Below, piece after piece: positions 12,493 to 19,012 of a DNA stretch of 19,012 nucleotides. How positions within the stretch are numbered: the first letter of the stretch is position 1; each line of letters starts with the position of its first letter. A program made the translations under genes and the position numbers. The stretch spans positions 1-19,012 of the forward strand of contig CALEWF010000280.1 of NCBI GenBank assembly GCA_937925455.1. Reading direction: 5' to 3'. This DNA comes from an uncultured Flavobacteriales bacterium (GTDB lineage Bacteria > Bacteroidota > Bacteroidia > CAIKAF01). The notes under the pieces were generated by a model. It was not told the DNA's origin, made no database searches, and saw nothing but the letters and a program-made list of their open reading frames with translations.

Positions 12493-14889
12493 ATGAATTT
12501 TGAACGATTGCAACGATGGTTTGATACCTTAGGTTGGAAACCACAGGCTTTTCAGCTACAGGCTTGGGAAGCCTTATTAAAAGGCAAGCAAGGTTTAGTA
12601 AATGCGCCTACAGGAAGCGGGAAAACGTATTCGCTCATGTTGCCTGCATTGCTTTGTGCGGCTTTGCAAAATCAGTCGGGTGTGAAGGTAATATGGATAA
12701 CGCCGCTGCGAGCTTTGGCCAAAGAAATTTATATGGCTACAGAGCGTGCAATTGCTGGCATGCAGCTTTCTATAACGTGTGCAGTAAGAACGGGCGATAC
12801 ACCGGTGGGTGAAAAAAAGAAGCAAAAAGAAAGGCCACCGGATGTGTTAATCACAACCCCAGAATCGTTGCATTTGCTATTATCGCATAAAGGATACGTA
12901 CACTATTTTCAGGCTTTGCAAACGGTGGTAGTGGATGAATGGCATGAATTATTGGGCTCAAAGCGTGGGGTTCAGGTGGAATTAGCGTTGAGCCGGTTTA
13001 AAAGTTTACGGCCGGAGCTTAGAATATGGGGTATTTCTGCCACCATTGGCAACATGGATGAAGCCATGCAGGTGTTGTTGGGAAGTGATTATAAGCAAGG
13101 AATTTGGATAAAACACACAGAACGAAAGCCGATAGAAATACACACCATTTTGCCAGATGAAATTGAAAAATTTCCATGGGGCGGACATTTGGGCATTGCA
13201 TTATTGCCGAAAATTTTACCGTTGTTACAAACATCAAAGAGTACGTTGATATTTACCAATACGCGTTCGCAGGCGGAGATTTGGTATCATCGGCTGTTAG
13301 AAGCAGAGCCTGATTTAGCCGGGCAGATGGCCATGCATCATGGTTCTATCAGCGAAGAATTACGCAGTTGGGTAGAAGACCAATTGTATGAAGGGAAGTT
13401 GAAAGCTGTAGTGTGTACATCTAGTTTGGATTTGGGGGTTGATTTTCGCCCGGTAGAAACGGTAATACAAATTGGAAGTCCGAAAGGGGTAGCACGTTGC
13501 ATGCAGCGGGCCGGAAGAAGCGGGCATGCGCCGGGTATGACCAGCCGATTGTATTTTGTGCCCACACATTCATTAGAATTATTGGAAGGAGCGGCTTTGC
13601 GGGAAGCTATTGAAAAACAACACATCGAACACCGCATTCCGTATGTTCGTTCGTTTGATGTATTGGTGCAATACTTGGTAACGCTGGCTGTTTCGGATGG
13701 ATTTAAGCCGGAAGAAATATTGCGAGAAATCAGAACTACTGCCTGTTATCAAAGTATCACGGATGAAGAATTTGTTGATGTATTACAGTTTATTACGTTG
13801 GGTGGTCCATCGCTCAAAGAATACGATGAGTTTCATAAAGTGGTGATAGAAGATGGGGTGTATAAAGTAGTGAGTAAAAAAATTGCCATGCGGCATCGGT
13901 TGTCTATTGGCACCATAGTGAGTGATATGATGCTACAAGTTAAATACGTGAATGGCAAGCGAATTGGGCAAATTGAAGAATGGTTTGTATCGAAATTAAA
14001 ACCTGGCGATGTGTTTTATTTGGCGGGCAGTGCGTTGGAAATTTTACATATTCGGGATGGTGAAGTGTTGGTACGAAAAAGTAAATCGAATGAAGGTATT
14101 ATTCCCAGTTGGCAAGGGGGGCGGATGCCTTTGTCGTCGCAACTTACCGAATCGCTTCGACGGGTGTTTCATCATGCAGCACAACCGGAAGTAAAAGCGT
14201 TGATACCATTGTTTAAAATCCAGCAGCAGCGGTCGCTTATACCTGATGAAAACACATTGTTGATTGAAAAAATACAAACTCGGGAAGGATATCATGTGTT
14301 TTTTTATCCGTTTGAAGGGCGGTTGGTACATGAGGGGTTAGCGGCCTTGTTTGCATATCGGATTTCAAAAATTAAACCCATCACGTTTTCGATGGCGATG
14401 AACGATTACGGATTTGAATTACTCAGCGATCAGGAAATTCCCGTAGAACGGGCTATTGAAAATGGGTTATTCGATACTTCCAATTTGATGCAGGATATTC
14501 GAGCCGGTGTGAATGATACCGAATTAGCTCGCCGAAGGTTTCGTGATATTGCCCGTATTGCAGGTTTGGTATTTAGCGGATATCCGGGAGCTTACAAAAA
14601 AGAAAAACATTTGCAAGCTGGAAGCAGTTTGTTTTTTGATGTGTTTTCTCAATACGAGCCGAATCATTTTTTACTGCATCAAGCGTATGAAGAGGTGTAT
14701 GAGTTTCAGATGGAATATCAGCGATTGTTTCACGCATTGCAACGTATGGGAAGATTAAACTTGAAAATAACAACTGCAAACAAGCCTACGCCGTTTTGTT
14801 TTCCGATATTGGCAGAACGTATTCGCGAAAAGTTTAGCAATGAGCCGATTGAAGAACGCATCCGAAAAATGCAGTTGGCGGCGGAGTGA
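12493..14889 (+). CDS. Ligase-associated DNA damage response DEXH helicase
   Basis: A 798-residue superfamily 2 helicase, close to the ~800 residues usual for the ligase-associated DEXH family (TIGR04121), an Lhr relative. Motifs in order: Q-type FQLQAWEALL, Walker A APTGSGKT (38-45), TPLRALAKE (motif Ia), TTPESLHLLL (Ib), DEWH (148-151, motif II), SAT (182-184, III), IFTNTR (253-258, IV), TSSLDLGVDF (309-318, V) and QRAGRSGH (338-345, VI). A Lhr-like C-terminal region follows, ending KPTPFCFPILAERIRE and ERIRKMQ. Elsewhere the gene is often found with an ATP-dependent DNA ligase, a ligase-associated exonuclease and the phosphoesterase PdeM; none is adjacent here. The ATG chosen follows the hairpin element by 17 bases. 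The stop TGA (14887-14889) abuts the stop of the convergent next gene with no spacer. Confidence 0.9.
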   Translation: MNFERLQRWFDTLGWKPQAFQLQAWEALLKGKQGLVNAPTGSGKTYSLMLPALLCAALQNQSGVKVIWITPLRALAKEIYMATERAIAGMQLSITCAVRTGDTPVGEKKKQKERPPDVLITTPESLHLLLSHKGYVHYFQALQTVVVDEWHELLGSKRGVQVELALSRFKSLRPELRIWGISATIGNMDEAMQVLLGSDYKQGIWIKHTERKPIEIHTILPDEIEKFPWGGHLGIALLPKILPLLQTSKSTLIFTNTRSQAEIWYHRLLEAEPDLAGQMAMHHGSISEELRSWVEDQLYEGKLKAVVCTSSLDLGVDFRPVETVIQIGSPKGVARCMQRAGRSGHAPGMTSRLYFVPTHSLELLEGAALREAIEKQHIEHRIPYVRSFDVLVQYLVTLAVSDGFKPEEILREIRTTACYQSITDEEFVDVLQFITLGGPSLKEYDEFHKVVIEDGVYKVVSKKIAMRHRLSIGTIVSDMMLQVKYVNGKRIGQIEEWFVSKLKPGDVFYLAGSALEILHIRDGEVLVRKSKSNEGIIPSWQGGRMPLSSQLTESLRRVFHHAAQPEVKALIPLFKIQQQRSLIPDENTLLIEKIQTREGYHVFFYPFEGRLVHEGLAALFAYRISKIKPITFSMAMNDYGFELLSDQEIPVERAIENGLFDTSNLMQDIRAGVNDTELARRRFRDIARIAGLVFSGYPGAYKKEKHLQAGSSLFFDVFSQYEPNHFLLHQAYEEVYEFQMEYQRLFHALQRMGRLNLKITTANKPTPFCFPILAERIREKFSNEPIEERIRKMQLAAE

Positions 14890-15315
14890 TTACTTCTTTT
14901 TTGAATACATGAGCTTTCCTTCAAAATCATTCAGTAGTATTACAAAATCACCGTCATATACCTGATCTACATCAAAGCAGAGAGACTTACGTACGATGCT
15001 TCGGCAGTTGTCTTTGTCCACTAAATGTAATTTCATAGGTACTTGTGGTGGCATGGATTTCATCATGGCACCGTTCCAAACCAAGGTAAATTCTACTTCA
15101 CCGCAACCACCACTGTATTCTGCATCTATTTTCAAACATTTGCCATCTATAGAAGCACTCACTATGGTAAAAGGATCAGAGTTGGCTTCATAAAGCGTTG
15201 CGTCCAGCACTATGGGTAGGCATGTTGGCTTATTCCCGATTTCTTTAGATTGTGAAGTTTTACAAGCAGTCGTTACTGATAAAAAAAGAAGAGTTGCAAA
15301 AAAATAAAGTTTCAT
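14890..15315 (-). CDS. Small Cys-rich lipoprotein of unknown function
   Basis: A 141-residue protein with a hydrophobic N-terminus and a plausible lipobox (VTTAC, Cys18; Thr at -3 is not ideal). The mature protein has Cys at 32, 60, 71, 104 and 113, with YSGGCGEVEF (67-76), WNGAMMKSMPPQVP and DKDNC (100-104). These resemble a recurrent unnamed Bacteroidota lipoprotein family with a GGC...PP...D.C pattern, recognised from memory only. It lies 24 bases after the mannose-1-phosphate guanylyltransferase gene on the same strand and may share its transcript. Its stop (TTA on the plus strand at 14890) touches the helicase stop. No function proposed. Confidence 0.75.
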   Translation of the reverse strand: MKLYFFATLLFLSVTTACKTSQSKEIGNKPTCLPIVLDATLYEANSDPFTIVSASIDGKCLKIDAEYSGGCGEVEFTLVWNGAMMKSMPPQVPMKLHLVDKDNCRSIVRKSLCFDVDQVYDGDFVILLNDFEGKLMYSKKK

Positions 15316-15339
15316 AAGAATGGGTTATTGATTTGAGAT

Positions 15340-16428
15340 TTACAAATATTGTTCTCCTTTTTCTATTTTTACTTCATTCACTAAATTTTTAATTTTTTGC
15401 TCATCTTCCATTTTGCAAATGAGCAATACACCCTCGTTTTCTGCCACAATAAAACCTTCTAATCCCTGAATAACCACTAATTTATTTTTGGGAACGTGAA
15501 CAATGCAATGTTGGGTATCGTACATCATTACTTGATCGCCAATCACTGCATTTTTATGTTTTTTCTTTCCGCGGGTTAATTCTTCAAATAGTGAACCCCA
15601 GGTTCCCAAGTCGCTCCAACCAATATCAGCATTTAATACATACACCTGGTCTGATTTTTCCATCACTCCATAATCAATGGAGATGTTTCGTACCATGGCA
15701 TAAATACTTTCTATGGCTTTTGATTCTTCGGTCGTATCAAAAGCTGAAGCTTGTTCGGCAAATAAAGCATGCTCTTCTGGCATGAGTATTTCCATTTGAT
15801 GCAAAATAGCTTGGACACTCCACAAAAACATTCCCGAATTCCATACAAATTCGCCACTTTCAATGAATTGTTTGGCTAATTCTGTGGAAGGTTTTTCGGT
15901 AAATGTTTTTACTGCGTAAACGCCAAACTCCAGTTTTTCAGTAGTATCATACTGAATGTATCCATACCCGGTGTCAGGCCGGGAAGGAGTGATACCCAAG
16001 GTGAGCAAATGTGGATAATGCGAAACGTATTTCAATCCCCGATCAACCACCGCGTAAAATTCATCTTCTTTAGCGATGACATGATCTGAGGGAGCCACCA
16101 GCATTACAGCATCCGGATTACGTTTATATATTTTCCAGGCGGCATATGCAATACAAGGTGCAGTATTTTTGCGATTGGGTTCGCTTAAAATATTACGTTC
16201 ATGAATTAAGGGAAGTTGTTGTTTTACAAGCGAAACGTAATCTTCATTGGTTACCACCAAAATATTATCCGTGGGGAAAATTTTTTGAAGCCTTCTGAAC
16301 GTGGCCTGAATTAGGGTTTCACCGGTTCCCAGTATATCAATAAATTGCTTGGGATGGTTTTTACGGCTCATGGGCCAAAAACGGCTACCCACTCCACCGG
16401 CCATGATAACTGCATACAGGTTACTCAT
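15340..16428 (-). CDS. manC: Mannose-1-phosphate guanylyltransferase
   Basis: A 362-residue cytoplasmic nucleotidyltransferase making GDP-mannose from mannose 1-phosphate and GTP. Visible motifs are the nucleotide-binding AGGVGSRFWPMSR (10-22) with KQF, RKNTAPCIA (86-94), APSDHVI (112-118), DTGYGYIQY (152-160), FTEKP (176-180), WNSGMF (196-201), SIDYGVMEK (250-258) and GWSDLGTW (270-277). The length matches single-function enzymes lacking the phosphomannose isomerase domain found in ManC/AlgA fusions. The product feeds mannose- and fucose-containing surface glycans or glycoproteins. The start follows the aminotransferase stop by 9 bases, so the two are cotranscribed. No other GDP-sugar gene is in the window. 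Confidence 0.93.
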   Translation of the reverse strand: MSNLYAVIMAGGVGSRFWPMSRKNHPKQFIDILGTGETLIQATFRRLQKIFPTDNILVVTNEDYVSLVKQQLPLIHERNILSEPNRKNTAPCIAYAAWKIYKRNPDAVMLVAPSDHVIAKEDEFYAVVDRGLKYVSHYPHLLTLGITPSRPDTGYGYIQYDTTEKLEFGVYAVKTFTEKPSTELAKQFIESGEFVWNSGMFLWSVQAILHQMEILMPEEHALFAEQASAFDTTEESKAIESIYAMVRNISIDYGVMEKSDQVYVLNADIGWSDLGTWGSLFEELTRGKKKHKNAVIGDQVMMYDTQHCIVHVPKNKLVVIQGLEGFIVAENEGVLLICKMEDEQKIKNLVNEVKIEKGEQYL

Positions 16429-16437
16429 GCTGTGAAA

Positions 16438-17700
16438 TTATGAAAGTTTAGCCAAGGTAATTCGTAATTTTTGAATGATTTCCGGAATTTCTTCTTTTTT
16501 TGAAGTTCCAATGGATAGGCGATACCAGCTGGATTCCCGCGGAGAACCAAAAGCATAGAATGGTACGATAGCAAATCCTGCTTCATTTAAGATATACGAT
16601 GTAACATCATCGGTAGTTTGCAGTAGTTTGCCTTCGGGAGTTTTTTGGCCTTTTAAATCAAATTGAATGGTGAGGTAAATGGCTCCTTTGGGTTCAATGG
16701 CATCTACCCGAAAGCCCTCATTTTTCAGTTGTTTAAAGCCTTCATAAAATCCCAATAAGCGTTCATGGACTTCCTGGCGAATCCATCCAAGATATTCATT
16801 CACGGCATTCACATCGTTCATGTAAGTGGCTGTAGCTAATTGTTCTGCTTTTGGCGCCCAGGCTCCTACATGGCCCAAAATAGATTTCATTTTATTGATG
16901 ATTGGCTCGGGCCCAAATGCCCATCCTACCCGTACGCCAGTGGCAGCAAATCCTTTGGATATACCATCTACATATAAGGTGTAATTTCTCATTTCCGGAC
17001 GTAAAGTAACCGGGTCAACATGTTGGGTATTGCCCAAAGTAAGCAACCAATATATTTGATCGTACATCAGGTATAAGGGTTTTTGCCCTTCGCCCCGACG
17101 ACGATTTTCTTCCAAAATCATATCGCATATAGCTTCTAATTTTTCTTTGCTGAATACTGTTCCTGTTGGATTTAGCGGAGAGCAAAGAGCTACCAGTACA
17201 GCATCTGATACATGTGGTTGTAATTCTTCGGTGGTAGGCATGAAATTATTTTCTGGCTTGGTTTCTACCACCACTTGTTGTGCGCCGGATAAATACGTGT
17301 AGTGATTATTATTCCAGGAAGGCACGGGGAAGATTACTTTTTCTCCCGGATCTACTAAGGTTTGGTAAATGGCATAAATTAATGGGCGGGCACCTCCGGC
17401 AATCAGTATTTCATTTTTGCTATAATCCAATTTGCCAAAATGTTTTAAAAAGGCGGAAACCGCTTCGCGTAATTCTGGCACCCCATCAGCCGGAGGATAA
17501 TTGGTTTGATCTTTTTGATAATTTTCTAAAATCAATTCTTTTAACTGGCTGGGAATTGGAAAAATTTTCGGATTAAAATCACCAATGGTAAAGTTATAAA
17601 TGGTGTGGCCTTGTTTAATCTTTTCGTTGATCTCTCCTGACAACTTAATAATTTCAGAACCGATAAGATTTTTAGCCTTTTGTGAAACTTCTAATGCCAT
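16438..17700 (-). CDS. Class I/II PLP-dependent aminotransferase
   Basis: A 420-residue fold-type I aminotransferase of the aspartate aminotransferase superfamily. Key positions are the GARPLIYAIYQ phosphate-loop region (103-113), the SPLNPTGT motif (174-181, Asn177), Asp214 in MYDQIYW to pair with the pyridine nitrogen, the PLP lysine Lys249 in DGISKGFAATGVRVGW with Arg257, and a substrate carboxylate-binding Arg394 in WYRLSIGTS. Substrate preference (aspartate, aromatic amino acids or prephenate) cannot be settled by eye. It is the first gene of a three-gene minus-strand unit with a good promoter upstream. Linkage to manC does not suggest a shared pathway; cotranscription may be incidental. 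Confidence 0.9.
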   Translation of the reverse strand: MALEVSQKAKNLIGSEIIKLSGEINEKIKQGHTIYNFTIGDFNPKIFPIPSQLKELILENYQKDQTNYPPADGVPELREAVSAFLKHFGKLDYSKNEILIAGGARPLIYAIYQTLVDPGEKVIFPVPSWNNNHYTYLSGAQQVVVETKPENNFMPTTEELQPHVSDAVLVALCSPLNPTGTVFSKEKLEAICDMILEENRRRGEGQKPLYLMYDQIYWLLTLGNTQHVDPVTLRPEMRNYTLYVDGISKGFAATGVRVGWAFGPEPIINKMKSILGHVGAWAPKAEQLATATYMNDVNAVNEYLGWIRQEVHERLLGFYEGFKQLKNEGFRVDAIEPKGAIYLTIQFDLKGQKTPEGKLLQTTDDVTSYILNEAGFAIVPFYAFGSPRESSWYRLSIGTSKKEEIPEIIQKLRITLAKLS

Positions 17701-17716
17701 GTTTTTTCTCTTTAGG

Positions 17717-17747
17717 CAAACTTAACCTTAGAGGGGATAAAAACCAA
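17717..17747 (-). promoter_or_regulatory. Promoter of the aminotransferase-manC unit
   Basis: On the minus strand TTG (17745-17747) and TAAGTTTG (17717-17724) are separated by 20 bases, the same spacing as the nuclease operon promoter. Transcription would start near 17711, about 10 bases before the ATG at 17700. Confidence 0.55.
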
Positions 17748-17805
17748 AAAAACAGTTTTTTTATTTCATAATAAAAGTATTACATTTAAAAACTATATTT
17801 CACAA

Positions 17806-18459
17806 ATGAAATCACGCATTCTTTATAGCATTATCATTTCCAGAGTGATTAGCTATACCTCCTGCAAGCATGACCCTCTCTACTCTGGTGAAGGCATTTG
17901 TTTTGAATCGCAGATTTTACCCATTTTTCTTAGCAATTGTACTTCCAGCAGTTGCCACAATAGTATAGATCAAGCCGATGGATTAAATCTTACTACCTAT
18001 CAGGGGATCATGAAGGAAATAAAAAAATACAAACCGCTCGAAAGTGAAATTTATGAAGCAATTACCGATCATGGTGATGATATGATGCCTCCACCACCCA
18101 GGCCACCCCTTACGGCTGAACAAATTGAATTAGTTTACAATTGGATTGGGTCTGGAGCACCCAACGATGTAGGCTGCGGACAGGTGTTAAATTGCTATAC
18201 ATCAAATGTAGCATACAGCGTTACTGTTCGTGGAATTCTTAACCAGCATTGCACCGGATGTCATAATGTATCGGTTATATCAGGTGGGGTAATATTAACT
18301 AACTACAATGATGTGAAAGTTCAGGTTGATAATGGCCGTTTGTGGGCTGTAATTACCCATCAAGCAGGATATTCACCCATGCCGCCCTCCGGTATGTTAG
18401 ATTCTTGCAGTATTCGTCAAATTAAAAATTGGATCAACCAGGGTGCACCCAACAATTAA
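17806..18459 (+). CDS. Lipoprotein with two c-type haem motifs
   Basis: A 217-residue exported protein. The N-terminus is hydrophobic and ends in YTSC (Cys20), an imperfect lipobox, followed by CKHDP as in many Bacteroidota lipoproteins. Two homologous halves follow. The first (about 32-120) has the haem site CTSSSCH (45-51, a CX4CH form), LTTYQGI, a candidate axial Met in DDMMPPPP (93-94) and YNWIGSGAPND. The second (about 130-217) has CTGCH (149-153), LTNYNDV, SPMPPSG (Met192) and KNWINQGAPNN. The layout matches planctomycete-type cytochrome c modules, suggesting an electron carrier or a haem-binding domain facing the periplasm. It stands alone on its strand; its stop is 4 bases from the stop of ridA on the other strand. 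A near-consensus TATATTTC (17794-17801) lies upstream without a clear TTG. Confidence 0.82.
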   Translation: MKSRILYSIIISRVISYTSCKHDPLYSGEGICFESQILPIFLSNCTSSSCHNSIDQADGLNLTTYQGIMKEIKKYKPLESEIYEAITDHGDDMMPPPPRPPLTAEQIELVYNWIGSGAPNDVGCGQVLNCYTSNVAYSVTVRGILNQHCTGCHNVSVISGGVILTNYNDVKVQVDNGRLWAVITHQAGYSPMPPSGMLDSCSIRQIKNWINQGAPNN

Positions 18460-18463
18460 GATT

Positions 18464-18850
18464 TTATTTCACTGCAATACCTGATATTTCAACACGGGCA
18501 CCGGCTGGCAGAGCTTTTACTGCTACCGTTTCGCGGGCCGGAAAATGTTCTCCCAATGCCGCTGCATATACGCCGTTCATGGCAGAAAAATCAGCCATAT
18601 CGGTCAAAAAAATCGTGGTTTTCACCAAGTGGCTGTAATCCATTCCAGATGCTTGAAGCACGGCTAAGAGATTATTCATTACTAGTTGAGTTTGTTCTTC
18701 CACCGTACCGTTTTGAAATTGCCCGGTGGTTGGGTCAATAGCAATTTGACCGGAAATAAATAACATCTCTTCACCTGCAGAAATTTTTATCGCCTGGCTA
18801 TATGGTCCAATGGGTTGGGGGGCATTGGGCGTTAAAACAACTTGTTTCAT
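18464..18850 (-). CDS. ridA: RidA family enamine/imine deaminase
   Basis: A 128-residue RidA/YjgF protein, the usual family length. It hydrolyses reactive enamine/imine intermediates such as 2-aminoacrylate to keto acids and ammonia, protecting PLP enzymes in the cytoplasm. Signature features are PNAPQPIGPYSQAI with Tyr17, FISGQIAIDPTTG (31-43), FLTDMADFSAMN (81-92), PARETVAV with the catalytic Arg106, and GARVEISGIAV with Glu121. I chose the Met at 18848-18850. The frame continues 17 codons upstream to another ATG at 18901, but those residues match nothing in RidA and would run into the next gene. The neighbouring aminotransferase unit is PLP-dependent, but the two are not in one transcript. 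Confidence 0.93.
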   Translation of the reverse strand: MKQVVLTPNAPQPIGPYSQAIKISAGEEMLFISGQIAIDPTTGQFQNGTVEEQTQLVMNNLLAVLQASGMDYSHLVKTTIFLTDMADFSAMNGVYAAALGEHFPARETVAVKALPAGARVEISGIAVK

Positions 18851-18856
18851 TTTTTT

Positions 18857-18864
18857 TAATTTTG
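18857..18864 (+). promoter_or_regulatory. Possible -7 element for the gene at 18887
   Basis: TAATTTTG matches TAnnTTTG exactly and lies 22 bases before the ATG at 18887. No TTG is at the expected spacing, so only the -7 half is supported. Confidence 0.3.
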
Positions 18865-18886
18865 TAATAATAAGAAAATATAAAAC

Positions 18887-19012
18887 ATGAAAACGAAGCA
18901 AATATTAGTCATTGTAATATTTATTTTATACAAAAATCCAGTTTTTTTGCAAGTTACAGAATATCGGTTTAATATAACCAATCAAGGTAAAACAGAATCT
19001 GGGTTATACAAA
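18887..19012 (+). CDS. Partial exported protein, 5' end only
   Basis: An open frame from ATG (18887-18889) to the window end, 42 codons with no stop. The start MKTKQILVIVIFIL is a typical signal peptide, with likely cleavage near NPVFLQ, and the mature part begins VTEYRFNITNQGKTESGLYK. It is divergent from ridA with a 36-base spacer that contains a -7-like element. Too little is visible to name a family. Confidence 0.55.
   Translation, partial: MKTKQILVIVIFILYKNPVFLQVTEYRFNITNQGKTESGLYK

Noticed and set aside
12304..12513. 69-codon minus-strand open frame over hairpin element copy 2
   Set aside because: It overlaps the helicase start and consists mostly of repeat sequence, with no similarity to the peptide from copy 1.
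14044..14331. 95-codon minus-strand frame inside the helicase gene
   Set aside because: Antisense shadow of a gene with complete helicase motifs; no start context or recognisable domain.
18851..18901. N-terminal extension of RidA to the ATG at 18901
   Set aside because: The 17 extra residues are hydrophobic and unlike RidA, and would overlap the start of the divergent gene at 18887; the ATG at 18850 gives the normal family length.

Overview
The window reads as chromosomal DNA of a Bacteroidota bacterium, outside the Bacteroidales gut group as far as I can tell. Its secreted proteins end in type IX secretion (T9SS) sorting domains of both classes: type A at 3480-5798 and 9051-10124, type B at 1374-3062. 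A TonB-dependent receptor with an N-terminal carboxypeptidase-regulatory-like domain is present. Starts lack Shine-Dalgarno sequences, and upstream regions carry TTG-N20-TAnnTTTG promoters typical of the phylum. Coding DNA is moderately AT-rich and gaps are short.

Layout. (1) 1-3062, + strand: the 3' end of a repetitive extracellular protein with a 120-residue tandem repeat and a phage-tail-fibre-like, HxH-rich tip, followed 11 bases later by a SprB/Ig/PKD protein with a type B sorting domain. (2) 3063-3479: a gene-free gap holding short AT-rich repeats and a G+C-rich hairpin element (copy 1). (3) 10124-3480, - strand: a four-gene operon running lamin-tail-domain protein, TonB-dependent receptor, small lipoprotein, secreted endonuclease I. 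It looks like a locus for capturing extracellular nucleic acid. (4) 10282-12170: a polyprenyl diphosphate synthase converging on a TIGR01777-type SDR, with overlapping stop codons. (5) 12171-12492: a second gene-free gap with copy 2 of the hairpin element, directly upstream of (6) a ligase-associated DEXH helicase, 12493-14889. (7) 17700-14890, - strand: aminotransferase, mannose-1-phosphate guanylyltransferase and a Cys-rich small lipoprotein. (8) 17806-19012: a lipoprotein with two haem-binding motifs, RidA on the opposite strand, and the start of an exported protein cut by the window edge.

How the parts fit. Regions 1 and 3 are cell-surface modules that depend on T9SS, which is not encoded here. 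Regions 4, 6, 7 and 8 are mostly housekeeping: isoprenoid precursors, DNA repair, GDP-mannose for glycans, amino-acid metabolism and clean-up of reactive enamines. The features most worth following are the nuclease/receptor operon, the pair of structured intergenic elements, and the tail-fibre-like tip on the first protein. I see no tRNA, rRNA, CRISPR array, transposase or integrase.
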